The position numbers and the translations under genes are program-made. A model generated the notes under the pieces. That model was not told the DNA's origin and did not search any database. It worked only from the letters and a program-made list of their open reading frames with translations. Shown here one piece after another: positions 17,585-28,018 of a stretch of DNA of 64,000 nucleotides; the stretch's first letter is position 1; each line of letters starts with the position of its first letter. The stretch spans positions 1-64,000 of the forward strand of contig OZ254174.1 in NCBI GenBank assembly GCA_965268555.1, read 5' to 3'. This DNA comes from AAA044-D11 sp965268555. Its GTDB lineage: Bacteria > Actinomycetota > Actinomycetes > Nanopelagicales > Nanopelagicaceae.

Positions 17585-19840
17585 GTGGAAAATCTGGTCC
17601 AAGTAACTGGTTCCAACCTGACCTACGTTTATGTAGTTCTGGGTATTTCATTAGTGGCACTTGCCATTGCATATGCTCTTCGCGCTCAAGTTTTGGCCGC
17701 AGATGAGGGAACCGAGAAGATGAAGGAGATTGCCGCCGCCGTTCAAGAGGGCGCAGCCGCATATCTGAACCGCCAATTTAAAACACTTTCCTATTTTGTG
17801 GGAATTGTTTTCTTCCTACTCTTTGCGTTACCTGGAGAATTTGATATTCGTTTAGGTCGCTCAATCTTCTTCTTGCTTGGCGCAGCCTTCTCCGCATTGG
17901 TTGGCTATAACGGAATGTGGCTTGCAGTACGCGCAAATGTTCGCGTTGCTGAAGCAGCTCGTCAAAAGTCAGCAGCTAATGCCGTAAAGATTGCATTCCG
18001 CACAGGTGGTGTTGTCGGTATGACAACAGTTGGTCTAGGTCTTTTAGGTGCCTCACTTGTTGTTGCTATCTATCGTGAGAACGCACCTGCTGTTCTTGAA
18101 GGTTTTGGTTTTGGCGCCGCGATGCTTGCAATGTTTATGCGCGTTGGTGGCGGAATCTTTACAAAGGCAGCAGATGTTGGCGCTGACCTCGTTGGAAAAG
18201 TTGAACAAGGTATTCCAGAAGATGATCCTCGTAACCCTGCGACCATCGCAGATAACGTAGGAGATAACGTCGGTGACTGCGCTGGTATGGCAGCAGACCT
18301 CTTTGAATCTTATGCAGTAACACTTGTTGCAGCGCTAATTCTTGGTAAAGCCGGTTTCGGTGATGCTGGTCTAATTTTCCCATTGATAGTTCCAGCAATT
18401 GGAATTGTTACAGCGATTATTGGAATCTTTATTACTCGTCTTCGCTCAACTGATAAGTCAGCGATGCAGGCAATTAACCGCTCATTCTTTATGTCTGCGA
18501 TTATTTCTGCAGTACTTGTTGCATTTGCAACTTACACATACTTACCATCTTCACTAAAGCAAATGTCTGGTTTAACTGCAGAGGCTGCAGCAGTGGATGT
18601 AAATCCTCGCACCCTTGCAATTGGCGCAGTTATCATTGGAATTGTTCTTGCAGCAGCTATTCAATTGCTAACAGGATTCTTCACAGAAGTTGGTCGTCGT
18701 CCAGTAAATGATGTTGCAGCTTCGTCAAAGACTGGCTCAGCAACAGTAATTCTTGCTGGTATTTCTGTTGGTTTTGAATCAGCTGTTTACTCTGCACTGC
18801 TAATCGCAGCAGCAGTATTTGGTGCATTTTTACTTGGTGGTGGCTCAATCGTTCTATCACTTTTCGCAGTATCTCTAGCCGGAACAGGGCTGCTAACAAC
18901 TGTTGGCGTAATCGTGGCCATGGATACCTTCGGACCTATTTCAGATAACGCACAAGGAATTGCTGAAATGTCTGGCGATGTAAAAGGCGAAGGCGCACAG
19001 ATTCTTACCTCACTCGATGCAGTGGGTAACACAACTAAGGCCATTACAAAAGGAATCGCAATTGCTACTGCAGTTCTCGCCGCAACAGCGCTCTTTGGTG
19101 CATTTACTGATGCAATTAAAGAGGCAGCACATAAAGTTGTTGGCGATGGCGCAGTTGCACTTCAGTACCAAGGAATCTTAGATGTTGCAGATCCACGCAA
19201 CTTAGTTGGATTAATAATCGGAGCCGCAGTTGTATTTATGTTCTCTGGTCTTGCAATCAACGCAGTTTCTCGCGCAGCGGGCGCTGTTGTTAATGAAGTT
19301 CGCGAACAATTCAGATTGCACCCAGGAATTATGAAGGGCACTGAAAAGCCAGAGTACGGTCGCGTTGTAGATATTTGCACACGTGACTCACTTCGCGAAT
19401 TGGTAACACCAGGACTGCTCGCAGTTATGGCGCCAATCGCAGTTGGTTTCGGTTTAGGTGTTGGTGCACTCGGTGCTTATCTTGCGGGAGCAATTGGTAC
19501 CGGAACTTTGATGGCAGTATTTCTTTCAAACTCTGGCGGTGCGTGGGATAACGCAAAGAAGATGGTTGAAGATGGAAATCATGGCGGCAAGGGATCTGAT
19601 GCGCATCACGCAACAATTGTTGGAGACACCGTGGGCGATCCATTCAAAGATACCGCTGGCCCTGCGATCAACCCATTAATTAAAGTTATGAACTTAGTTG
19701 GCCTTCTCGTAACTCCAGCAATTGTTGGATTTGCGCTAAATAACAACACAACTGCCTCAAGAGCAATCGCACTGTTTGCAACTTTGGTAATTGTGTATGC
19801 GCTGATTCGCAATCGTCGCGCATCAACAAGCATCGCTTAA
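17585..19840 (+). CDS. hppA: Membrane-bound H+-translocating pyrophosphatase, K+-independent type
   Basis: Couples pyrophosphate hydrolysis to proton pumping. The 751-residue protein has about 16 hydrophobic helices and the signature PPi/Mg-binding loops (KAADVGADLVGKVEQGIPED, followed by ADNVGDNVGDCAGMAAD) and a second acidic loop near the C-terminus (DTVGDPFKDTAGPAINP). At the diagnostic position the sequence is GNTTKAITKG with Lys485, where K+-dependent enzymes carry Ala; this marks the K+-independent H+-PPase class (family knowledge). GTG start at 17585 with AGGAGA at 17574-17579. It stands alone as a transcription unit. Confidence 0.96.
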   Translation: MENLVQVTGSNLTYVYVVLGISLVALAIAYALRAQVLAADEGTEKMKEIAAAVQEGAAAYLNRQFKTLSYFVGIVFFLLFALPGEFDIRLGRSIFFLLGAAFSALVGYNGMWLAVRANVRVAEAARQKSAANAVKIAFRTGGVVGMTTVGLGLLGASLVVAIYRENAPAVLEGFGFGAAMLAMFMRVGGGIFTKAADVGADLVGKVEQGIPEDDPRNPATIADNVGDNVGDCAGMAADLFESYAVTLVAALILGKAGFGDAGLIFPLIVPAIGIVTAIIGIFITRLRSTDKSAMQAINRSFFMSAIISAVLVAFATYTYLPSSLKQMSGLTAEAAAVDVNPRTLAIGAVIIGIVLAAAIQLLTGFFTEVGRRPVNDVAASSKTGSATVILAGISVGFESAVYSALLIAAAVFGAFLLGGGSIVLSLFAVSLAGTGLLTTVGVIVAMDTFGPISDNAQGIAEMSGDVKGEGAQILTSLDAVGNTTKAITKGIAIATAVLAATALFGAFTDAIKEAAHKVVGDGAVALQYQGILDVADPRNLVGLIIGAAVVFMFSGLAINAVSRAAGAVVNEVREQFRLHPGIMKGTEKPEYGRVVDICTRDSLRELVTPGLLAVMAPIAVGFGLGVGALGAYLAGAIGTGTLMAVFLSNSGGAWDNAKKMVEDGNHGGKGSDAHHATIVGDTVGDPFKDTAGPAINPLIKVMNLVGLLVTPAIVGFALNNNTTASRAIALFATLVIVYALIRNRRASTSIA

Positions 19841-19890
19841 TAACAATTAATCGAGCACTTCAAAAGTTAGGAACTTCCCCGAAGTAAATT

Positions 19891-22650
19891 ATGGGTATCA
19901 AACTTGTAATCGTGGAATCTCCCGCGAAGGCGCGCAAGATCGGCGGCTTCCTGGGAGATGACTACGTTGTTGAAGCATCCGTTGGGCACATTCGTGATTT
20001 ACCCCAACGTGCTGCTGATATTCCAAAGGAATACAAGAAGATTGCCTGGGCAAAAGAGGGCGTAAACATTGAAGAAGATTTCGAACCGCTTTATGTAATT
20101 AACCCAGATAAGAAAGCGAAAGTTTCAGAACTCAAGGCTTTAATGAAAGATGCCGATGAGTTGATTCTTGCAACGGACGAGGACCGCGAAGGCGAAGCAA
20201 TTGCTTGGCATCTAATTGAAGTTCTGCGCCCAAAGATTCCAATTCGTCGCATGGTTTTTCATGAAATTACAAAAGAAGCTATTCAAAAAGCTGCAAATGA
20301 AACTCGCGATTTAGATTATAAATTGGTCGATGCACAAGAAACTCGCAGAGTTTTAGATCGACTTTATGGATACCGACTTTCACCAGTTCTTTGGAAGAAA
20401 GTTATGCCAAGAATTTCTGCCGGTCGCGTGCAATCAGTCGCAACCAGGTTGATCGTTGAACGCGAACGCGAACGAATGGCTTTCATTTCTTCTAAGTGGT
20501 GGGATTTAACTGCGCAGTGCGAAGCTGGATTTAACGCAAGACTTCTTTCACTTGATGGCAAGCGAGTTGCGGCGACAAATGATTTTGATGCAAATGGTGG
20601 CCTTAAAGAGAAATCTGTCGCAAACATTCTTCTGTTGGATGAAGGTGCTGCAAATGAATTAGTTCAAAACCTTTCCGGCAAGGCGCTCACAGTTAAATCA
20701 ACTGAAGAATCACCAAGAACTGAGCGACCTAAAGCGCCATTTACAACTTCAACAATGCAACAAGATGCGGGTTCAAGACTTGGCTGGGGCGCACAATTGA
20801 CAATGCGAGTAGCACAGCGACTCTATGAAAATGGATATATAACTTATATGCGTACTGATTCCGTGACGCTGTCACAAGCGGCAATCGAATCTGCGCGAGC
20901 TTCAGCTAAATCGCTTTATGGCGCCGAATACATTCCGGCAACACCACGTGTTTATGAAGGTAAATCGAAGAATGCACAAGAGGCACACGAAGCAATTCGT
21001 CCAGCTGGTGAAACATTTAGAACTCCAGGAGAACTTGCGCCAGAATTATCACGAGATGAATTTGCGCTTTATGATTTAATTTGGAAGCGCACAATCGCAT
21101 CACAAATGTCAGATGCTAAAAAGATGCAGATGCGTGTTGACTTTGATGTTGAAACTAAATCTGGCAGCGCGGCAATTTTTCGGGCAAATGGTTCGGTAGT
21201 TACCTTTCCCGGATTTTTAGCGGCCTATGAAGAGATTGTTGAAGATAAATCAGGCGATGATGAAGCTTCAGAGAGCGACAAGAGATTGCCAGCAATGGCC
21301 GTTGGAGATTCAATTAAAGTTTCAAATTACATCTGTGAAGGCCATGAAACTAAACCACCTGCCAGATATACCGAACCAACTCTTGTTAAGAAACTTGAAG
21401 AGTTAGGAATCGGTAGACCATCAACCTTCGCATCAATCATGAGCACAATCCAAGATCGCGGTTATGTAGCAAAGCGTGGCCGAGCCCTAGTCCCAACTTT
21501 CCTCGCCTTCTCTGTTACCGGCCTACTTGAACAACACTTTGGGAAGTTAGTTGATTATGAGTTCACGGCATCAATGGAAGAAGATCTAGACCGAATTGCT
21601 AATGGCGAAGAAGATCGAGTCTCTTGGCTAACTAAATTCTTCTTCGGTACCGACGGAAACCCTGGTCTAGAAGCACTTGCAGCAGATCTCGGTGCTATCG
21701 ATGCTCAGCAAATCAACACCATGAAGATGGGTGAAGATATTGAGATTCGAGTTGGCCGCTTTGGCGCATACATCCAAAAAGGAATCGGCGATGATCGTAA
21801 GTTTGCAAATATTCCAGAGACGATGGCGCCTGACGAACTAACACTTCAAGTTGCAATTGATTTACTTGCCCAACCTTCGGGCGAACGCGAACTTGGAATT
21901 CATCCGCAAACTAATCTGCCATTAATTGCAAAGTCTGGAAGATTCGGGCCATACATAACAGAAGTATTTCCAGAGCCTGAGTTAGTTGTCGATAAAAAGA
22001 CTGGTGAATTGAAGAAGCCGCGCAAGAAGAAAGATGCGCCAAAACCAAAGACGGCATCACTTCTTTCAACGATGACGCTCGACACAATTACAATCGATGA
22101 TGCGCTGAAGTTAATGTCACTGCCAAGAACTCTTGGTACTTATGAAGATATTCCAATCACGGTTCAAAATGGGCGATACGGTCCTTATATGACGCATGGA
22201 ACTGATTCTCGAACACTAACTGCAGAAGAACAATTATTTGATATCACTTTGGAAGAAGCCATTGAGCTTTATAAACAACCTAAGGTTCGCCGCCGGGGCG
22301 TTGCAAAACCACCACTAAAAGATTTAGGAATTGATCCAGCAAGTCAGAAACCAGTATTAGTAAAAGATGGCAGATTTGGAATTTACATAACCGATGGTGA
22401 AACAAATGCAACACTTCGCCGTGGTGACACAGTCGAGTTCTTAACTCTTGAACGTGGTTTGGAATTACTTGCTGGAAGACGCGCATGGGAAGCTGAGAAT
22501 GGTGGCGCGACTCGAGTTAAGAAGAGCAGCAAGCGTGCAAAGAAGAGTGCGCCCTCTCTAACAAAGAACACCGTTAAAGCCACAGGCAAGGCTAAAACTA
22601 AGAAAAAGGCGGCCTCAGGTAAGGGCAAAGCCGTAACGCCTTCGGCATAA
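19891..22650 (+). CDS. topA: DNA topoisomerase I
   Basis: Type IA topoisomerase that relaxes negative supercoils. In 919 residues it shows the TOPRIM domain (LVIVESPAKARKI at the start and the acidic DEDREGEAIAWHL), and the active-site tyrosine Y319 in YITYMRTDS, the same number as in E. coli. Four repeated C-terminal modules follow (about 590-870, each with a GRFGxYI or GRYGPYM motif). The end is a Lys/Ala-rich tail instead of Cys4 zinc fingers, typical of actinobacterial TopA. ATG at 19891. Confidence 0.96.
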   Translation: MGIKLVIVESPAKARKIGGFLGDDYVVEASVGHIRDLPQRAADIPKEYKKIAWAKEGVNIEEDFEPLYVINPDKKAKVSELKALMKDADELILATDEDREGEAIAWHLIEVLRPKIPIRRMVFHEITKEAIQKAANETRDLDYKLVDAQETRRVLDRLYGYRLSPVLWKKVMPRISAGRVQSVATRLIVERERERMAFISSKWWDLTAQCEAGFNARLLSLDGKRVAATNDFDANGGLKEKSVANILLLDEGAANELVQNLSGKALTVKSTEESPRTERPKAPFTTSTMQQDAGSRLGWGAQLTMRVAQRLYENGYITYMRTDSVTLSQAAIESARASAKSLYGAEYIPATPRVYEGKSKNAQEAHEAIRPAGETFRTPGELAPELSRDEFALYDLIWKRTIASQMSDAKKMQMRVDFDVETKSGSAAIFRANGSVVTFPGFLAAYEEIVEDKSGDDEASESDKRLPAMAVGDSIKVSNYICEGHETKPPARYTEPTLVKKLEELGIGRPSTFASIMSTIQDRGYVAKRGRALVPTFLAFSVTGLLEQHFGKLVDYEFTASMEEDLDRIANGEEDRVSWLTKFFFGTDGNPGLEALAADLGAIDAQQINTMKMGEDIEIRVGRFGAYIQKGIGDDRKFANIPETMAPDELTLQVAIDLLAQPSGERELGIHPQTNLPLIAKSGRFGPYITEVFPEPELVVDKKTGELKKPRKKKDAPKPKTASLLSTMTLDTITIDDALKLMSLPRTLGTYEDIPITVQNGRYGPYMTHGTDSRTLTAEEQLFDITLEEAIELYKQPKVRRRGVAKPPLKDLGIDPASQKPVLVKDGRFGIYITDGETNATLRRGDTVEFLTLERGLELLAGRRAWEAENGGATRVKKSSKRAKKSAPSLTKNTVKATGKAKTKKKAASGKGKAVTPSA

Positions 22651-22663
22651 GTAGGCTTAACCC

Positions 22664-24709
22664 ATGCCAAATTCACTTCCATATCCCGCAGCCCCGACGG
22701 GCCCAGAGAGCAGAAGTGTTTTAGCAATTCCAGCATTTAGAAAACTTTGGAATTCAATGGTCTTCTCGTCATTCGGAGATTGGCTTGGTCTTCTAGCCAC
22801 AACCGCGATGGCACAAGAACTTTCGAATGGCGATTACTCAAAAGCAAACTTTGCGATAGCCGGTGTATTTATTGTCCGCTTATTGCCGGCAGTAATTCTC
22901 GGACCGATTGCTGGAGTTATTGCAGATCGCTTTGATCGCAGAAGGTTAATGATTTTCTGCGACATCTTTAGATTTGGTCTTTATCTATCTATCCCAATTG
23001 TTGGCAACTATTTCTGGTTATATACCGCAACAATTTTAGTTGAATGTTTCACACTTTTCTGGTCGCCGGCTAAAGAGGCAACAGTTCCAAATATGGTTCC
23101 AAAGAATAAGTTAGAGAGCGCTAATCAGGTCTCACTCCTTGCCGCATATGGAACTGCACCTATCGCCGCAATTGTTTTCTCACTCTTGGCTCTTGTCTCA
23201 ACCGCAACAACAAGTTTTCTACCTGCCGAGTATTCTTCAACAGCAGATCTAGCCCTTTACATTGATGCAATATCTTTTCTGTACACGGCTTGGATTGTTT
23301 ATCAATTGCGAGAAATTCCTAAAGGAGCCGCGAGCAAGGCAACAGTAAATGAGAACATCGGGAAATCACTCTTTGAAGGGTTTAAGTTTGTAAGTGGTTC
23401 AAAAGTTATCAGAGGATTAATCTTTGGAATGCTCGGAGCATTCTTCGCCGCCGGGGCAGTTATTGGTCTCGCCCGAACTTTTGTAGGAGATCTAAATGCT
23501 GGCGATGCTGCATATGGAATTCTCTTTGGTGCGGTATTTACCGGCTTGGCACTTGGAATTTCACTTGGACCTAAGGTATTTGCGCAATTTTCAAAGCGCC
23601 GCATTTTCGGTGCTGCTCTAACCATTTCATCCTTCTTCCTTATTCTGTTAGCACTAATAACAAACCTAGTTCTTGCAATATTCATAACAATTATTCTGGG
23701 AGCATTTGCTGGAGTCTCCTGGGTAAGTGGATTTACGATGCTTGGACTAGAAGTTGCAGACGAAGTTCGCGGTCGCACATTTGCATTCGTGCAATCACTT
23801 ATCCGAGTCTCTCTCGTCTTGGTTCTTGCGATTGCACCAGTAATTGCTGCTGCTATCGGTCGCCATACTTATAAATTTGAAAATTTCGAAGTCACATACA
23901 ACGGCGCCGCTTTCACCATGTTTGCAGCGGGAATTATCGGCGTGATTGTTGGAGTAATTTCATATCGGACCATGCGAGATCGGCCAAACGTCTCACTCTG
24001 GTCAGATATCCTCGCTGCTTCCCGAGGTGAGCTTGGTGGAATTACCGGAGCAATACAGTCCGGAGTTTTCATTTCATTTGAAGGTGGCGAGGGATCAGGA
24101 AAGTCAACACAAACTCAACTCCTAAAAACTTTCTTGGAAGAAAAAGGCGAGAAAGTTTTGTTAAGTCGAGAACCAGGTGGAACTCCACTCGGGAAGAAGC
24201 TTCGGGAAATTCTCCTCGATAATCAGACCGGAAATATTTCACCAAGAGCAGAAGCTTTAATGTATGCCGCTGATCGTGCTCACCATGTGTATTCGTTAAT
24301 CCGACCAGCACTTGATGCCGGAGAAATAGTCATCACCGATCGGTATTTAGATTCATCTGTTGCTTATCAAGGCGCAGGGCGAATTCTTCAACCATCTGAA
24401 GTAGCGAGAATTTCTAGATGGGCAACTGAAAATCTCACACCGACTCTAACAATTGTTATGGATATCCCGGCCGAAGTGGGTCTTTCGCGGCTGCAATCAC
24501 TAGATCGTCTTGAAGCCGAACCGCTAGCTTTTCATGAACGCATCCGGCAAGAATTCTTGAACATTGCGAATTCAGATCCGGAGAGATATTTTGTTGTTGA
24601 TGCAACTCAAGATAAGTCAATAATCCATGAGCAGATTGTCGAAAGAGTTTTGCAGATTCCGCTCTTATCCCAGAGCCAAGTTGAGAAGAAACGTTTTCGA
24701 AGACAGTGA
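22664..24709 (+). CDS. tmk: MFS transporter-like domain fused to thymidylate kinase
   Basis: A 681-residue fusion. Residues about 20-435 form a major-facilitator-type membrane domain with roughly 12 helices (including VIADRFDRRRLMIF, a typical loop 2-3 motif). Residues about 467-681 form a complete dTMP kinase with P-loop GGEGSGKS (474-481), the DRYLDSSVAYQGAGR motif and LSREPGGTPLG. The kinase phosphorylates dTMP on the way to dTTP. Comparable fusions are known in other Actinobacteria, but the role of the membrane domain is unclear. The DNA shows one continuous frame. holB overlaps its end by 4 bases (GTGA). Confidence 0.93.
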   Translation: MPNSLPYPAAPTGPESRSVLAIPAFRKLWNSMVFSSFGDWLGLLATTAMAQELSNGDYSKANFAIAGVFIVRLLPAVILGPIAGVIADRFDRRRLMIFCDIFRFGLYLSIPIVGNYFWLYTATILVECFTLFWSPAKEATVPNMVPKNKLESANQVSLLAAYGTAPIAAIVFSLLALVSTATTSFLPAEYSSTADLALYIDAISFLYTAWIVYQLREIPKGAASKATVNENIGKSLFEGFKFVSGSKVIRGLIFGMLGAFFAAGAVIGLARTFVGDLNAGDAAYGILFGAVFTGLALGISLGPKVFAQFSKRRIFGAALTISSFFLILLALITNLVLAIFITIILGAFAGVSWVSGFTMLGLEVADEVRGRTFAFVQSLIRVSLVLVLAIAPVIAAAIGRHTYKFENFEVTYNGAAFTMFAAGIIGVIVGVISYRTMRDRPNVSLWSDILAASRGELGGITGAIQSGVFISFEGGEGSGKSTQTQLLKTFLEEKGEKVLLSREPGGTPLGKKLREILLDNQTGNISPRAEALMYAADRAHHVYSLIRPALDAGEIVITDRYLDSSVAYQGAGRILQPSEVARISRWATENLTPTLTIVMDIPAEVGLSRLQSLDRLEAEPLAFHERIRQEFLNIANSDPERYFVVDATQDKSIIHEQIVERVLQIPLLSQSQVEKKRFRRQ

Positions 24710-25857
24710 ACTCGAACTCAGTATTTGAACGCCTAATTGATCAAGGTCATGTAATTTCGATTTTATCCGAGGCTGTAACAGCAGCGCGCGATGTAGATAA
24801 CGTATCGCAAGAGATGACACACGCTTGGTTGTTTACCGGGCCGCCAGGATCTGGTCGAAGTAATGCTGCACTTGCATTTGCCGCCGCCTTAGTTTGCAAA
24901 ACTGGTGGATGCAATGACTGCACTGATTGTAAAACTGCGGTTAAAGGAGTTCACGCTGATGTGGAACTTGTTAAGACCGAAGGACTTTCAATAAAAATCG
25001 ATGAAGTCCGGGAGTTAATCACTCGGGCCTCATGGAGTCCATCTGTTGGAAACTATCGAGTTGTTGTAATTGAAGATGCGGATCGGTTAACTGAATCAGC
25101 TGCAAATTCCCTACTAAAGGCGATTGAAGAGCCCGGACTCAGAACTGTCTGGCTTTTATGCGCACCAAGTGCAACTGATGTTCTTCCAACAATTCGCTCT
25201 AGAACTCGCAGCCTTGTTCTGCGTACCCCATCAACGAGCGCCGTTGCAGCGCTCCTTGAATCTGAATCTGTAACACCAGCAATGGCAAATTTTGCAGCAC
25301 GTGCATCACAGGGTCATATTGGACGAGCTCGACATTTAGCTAACAACAGTGAAGCCAGAGCAAGACGAGAAGCAATTCTTAAAATTTCGCTTCTGATTAG
25401 TGATGTTTCATCTGCATTCAAGGCAGCACAAGTATTGGTTGAAGCTGCTAAAGCAGAAGCTGAAGAAGAGGCTGAACGTCGTGATGGCGCTGAAATGTCT
25501 GCGCTGAAAGAAGCTTGGGGACAACAAGGTTCGAAGTTGACTCAAGGCGGAGCAAAAATTGTTAAAGAGTTAGAGAAAGAACAGAAATCTAGAACTACAA
25601 GAATGGTTCGCGATTACCTAGATCGAGCACTTCTAGATATTGCTACGTTATTTAGAGATGTCCTGCTTGTTCAATCAAATTCTTTAGATTCCTTGATCAA
25701 TACCGATTTGATTGCTGAAATTACAAAAATTGCCAATACCTCAACCCCACAAGCGACGTTACGTAAATTAGAAGCAATCATGAACGCTCGAACAAATCTT
25801 TCTCATAACGCGGCACCACTTTTGACCATCGAAGCTCTGATGGTTTCGCTTAAGTAA
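24706..25857 (+). CDS. holB: DNA polymerase III delta-prime subunit
   Basis: Clamp-loader subunit. The 383-residue protein has a AAA+ fold with the degenerate Walker A GPPGSGRS (45-52), in which the catalytic Lys is Arg, as expected for the ATP-hydrolysis-inactive delta-prime. A four-Cys zinc module is at C64, C69, C72 and C75, and the sensor region contains SLLKAIEEPG. A charged coiled-coil-like insertion (about 195-250) is rich in Ala and Glu. GTG start overlaps tmk; this tmk-holB pairing is common. The next gene begins within its stop codon (TAATG). Confidence 0.93.
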   Translation: MNSNSVFERLIDQGHVISILSEAVTAARDVDNVSQEMTHAWLFTGPPGSGRSNAALAFAAALVCKTGGCNDCTDCKTAVKGVHADVELVKTEGLSIKIDEVRELITRASWSPSVGNYRVVVIEDADRLTESAANSLLKAIEEPGLRTVWLLCAPSATDVLPTIRSRTRSLVLRTPSTSAVAALLESESVTPAMANFAARASQGHIGRARHLANNSEARARREAILKISLLISDVSSAFKAAQVLVEAAKAEAEEEAERRDGAEMSALKEAWGQQGSKLTQGGAKIVKELEKEQKSRTTRMVRDYLDRALLDIATLFRDVLLVQSNSLDSLINTDLIAEITKIANTSTPQATLRKLEAIMNARTNLSHNAAPLLTIEALMVSLK

Positions 25858-27326
25858 TGTCTAAAAAGAAGTTTTGGATCGGCTCGCTCCTAGTTATAGT
25901 TATTGCTATTACCTCTTTTGCACAGTTATCAAAAGCCAAAAGTTGGGACCTAGCTAAATATTATGGTCAAAATCTTAATTGGAAACCTTGTTATGACGGC
26001 TTCGAATGTGCAGCATTTAAAGTTCCAATGGATTATTCAAAGATAGATAGTCGCAATTTCAACCTTAAGGTAATTCGCCATCGCGCTACCGATAGTAGAA
26101 ATCGGATTGGCGCACTTTTGGTAAATCCTGGTGGACCCGGAGGGTCTGCTACTGACTATGCCTACAACGCAGAATCAATAGTGGCGCCCGAGATCTATCA
26201 AAGATATGACATTGTCGGTTTCGACCCCAGAGGGATTAAGAACTCGGAACCTATTCGTTGCCTCACTAATCGCGAGACCGATAAATTCTTAGATGCAAAT
26301 GCAACTGGTGGGAATCCTGACGAAATAGCCAAATTAATAGCGGTTTCAAAGGCTTTTGCTGCGAAGTGCGCAAAGGCCGCTGGTGAGAAACTTGGGCACT
26401 ACAGCACGCTTGAGACGGCAAAAGATATGGAAGTTCTTCGGAATATTTTGCGTGAAGAAAAGTTGAATTACCTAGGTAAGAGTTATGGAACTTACCTTGG
26501 AACGTTGTACGCAGCCTTGTATCCAGATTCTGTTGGAAAATTTGTTCTAGATGGCGCAGTTGCACCAAATATTACATTGCGTGAACAAGAGATATCACAA
26601 GCAGTCGGTTTTGATTCTGCGCTAAACCAATACTTAGTTCAGAATAATAAGTTTGATAGAGATGAGATTTTGAAATTTATCGCAAAATCAAAACGCAAAC
26701 CGCTACAAAGTGATTCTGGCAGAAACTTATCCGAATCGCTAATAGTTACCGCAATTGCACAATCTCTTTACAATTCAAAGATCGGTTGGCAAGAGTTATC
26801 TAGCGCATTAAATAGCGCGATTCTTAGGAGCGACCCATCAGGACTTCTGAAATTAGCGGATGAATATAACAATCGAGATTCTGCTGCAAACTATTTCACA
26901 AATCAAAATGACATTTCAATTATGATTACTTGCCTAGATTGGTCAGAGGCTAGAAGTATCGAAGAAATGGGTATAGATCAGAATGAGTTTAAGAGAGCAG
27001 CGCCAGTATTTGGTCCATATTTAAGTTTTGCAGGTCTGCCTTGTAAATATTGGAAAGCTAAACCACAACTTCCCAAAGTTTCGCTAGCTGAAATAAAGAC
27101 TGCACCTCTCTTAATTATTGGAGTAACCGGAGATCCAGCAACACCATATAAATGGGCGCAATCATTAGCTAAAACTTTTCCTAGCTCCCGGTTAATCACC
27201 CTAAAAGGCGAGGGTCATACCGGCCATAACAAGGGGAACAAATGTGTTGATTCGGCAGTCAATGACTACTTTTTAACGGGAAAAATTCCCCAGACCCCCC
27301 TGATTTGCGCCGAAAGTGGTAATTAG
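25857..27326 (+). CDS. Secreted alpha/beta-hydrolase, tripeptidyl-aminopeptidase-like
   Basis: A 489-residue protein with an N-terminal signal peptide or membrane anchor (KKKFWIGSLLVIVIAITSFA). The alpha/beta-hydrolase fold shows the nucleophile elbow GKSYGTY with Ser209, the oxyanion segment LLVNPGGPGGS, an acid in GVTGDPATPY and the histidine in GEGHTGH near the C-terminus. The SlpD/E, tripeptidyl aminopeptidase (S33) family and the actinobacterial C-terminal TAP-like domain fit best. Probable substrates are N-terminal peptides outside the membrane. The ATG overlaps the holB stop by one base. Confidence 0.85.
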   Translation: MSKKKFWIGSLLVIVIAITSFAQLSKAKSWDLAKYYGQNLNWKPCYDGFECAAFKVPMDYSKIDSRNFNLKVIRHRATDSRNRIGALLVNPGGPGGSATDYAYNAESIVAPEIYQRYDIVGFDPRGIKNSEPIRCLTNRETDKFLDANATGGNPDEIAKLIAVSKAFAAKCAKAAGEKLGHYSTLETAKDMEVLRNILREEKLNYLGKSYGTYLGTLYAALYPDSVGKFVLDGAVAPNITLREQEISQAVGFDSALNQYLVQNNKFDRDEILKFIAKSKRKPLQSDSGRNLSESLIVTAIAQSLYNSKIGWQELSSALNSAILRSDPSGLLKLADEYNNRDSAANYFTNQNDISIMITCLDWSEARSIEEMGIDQNEFKRAAPVFGPYLSFAGLPCKYWKAKPQLPKVSLAEIKTAPLLIIGVTGDPATPYKWAQSLAKTFPSSRLITLKGEGHTGHNKGNKCVDSAVNDYFLTGKIPQTPLICAESGN

Positions 27327-27355
27327 CACCATTTGTTATACGGCATTATTTCCCC

Positions 27356-28003
27356 ATGCGTTTAGACCATGTCTCATATGTAACCTCTCATGACCAACTT
27401 GCCGATACCGTGCAACGTTTAGGTTCTCGCTTAGGAAGCACCTTTGTTGATGGTGGAGTTCACCCAAGATTTGGAACTCGTAACTTCACATTGCCATTAC
27501 AAAATGGACATTACCTCGAAGTTGTCTGTCCACTTGATCATCCTGCAGCTGATTCATCGCCATTTGGTAAAGCGGTTTCAAAGCGCGCTGCCGAAGGTGG
27601 CGGTTGGCTAACTTGGGTATTAGCAAGCGATGATATTTCCCCAATTGAATCTCGTTTGGGTCGTCCTGCAGTAGAAGGCCATCGCACAAAACCAGATGGC
27701 AACGATTTATCTTGGAAGCAAATTGGAATTTTAGAATTACTTACAGATAAGCAACTTCCATTCTTTATTCAATGGCTAACACTCGCCCATCCATCAACAG
27801 ATGGAAAAGCTATTTCAAAGATTGTTAAAGTTGAAATTGCTGGCGATGAAAAGACAATCGCTGAATGGATTGGTTCTGATTTAGAGAAAGCAATCGGGAG
27901 TGACATAGAAGTTGTATGGGTTGATGCATCAGCAAATGATGGCGACTCTGGAATTGTTGCCGTTCACCTTGCGACCCCAACCGGAATTGTTCGAGTAGAT
28001 TAA
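27356..28003 (+). CDS. Glyoxalase-like (VOC superfamily) protein
   Basis: A 215-residue cytosolic protein whose N-terminus (MRLDHVSYVTSHDQL) and the segment GHYLEVVCPLDHP match the glyoxalase-like domain of the VOC superfamily. Possible metal ligands are H5 and the E in YLEVV. The substrate cannot be deduced. No clear ribosome binding site precedes the ATG, so the message may be leaderless or coupled to the upstream hydrolase gene 29 bases away. A tRNA-Thr follows. Confidence 0.75.
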   Translation: MRLDHVSYVTSHDQLADTVQRLGSRLGSTFVDGGVHPRFGTRNFTLPLQNGHYLEVVCPLDHPAADSSPFGKAVSKRAAEGGGWLTWVLASDDISPIESRLGRPAVEGHRTKPDGNDLSWKQIGILELLTDKQLPFFIQWLTLAHPSTDGKAISKIVKVEIAGDEKTIAEWIGSDLEKAIGSDIEVVWVDASANDGDSGIVAVHLATPTGIVRVD

Positions 28004-28018
28004 AAGTTAATCACTCGC

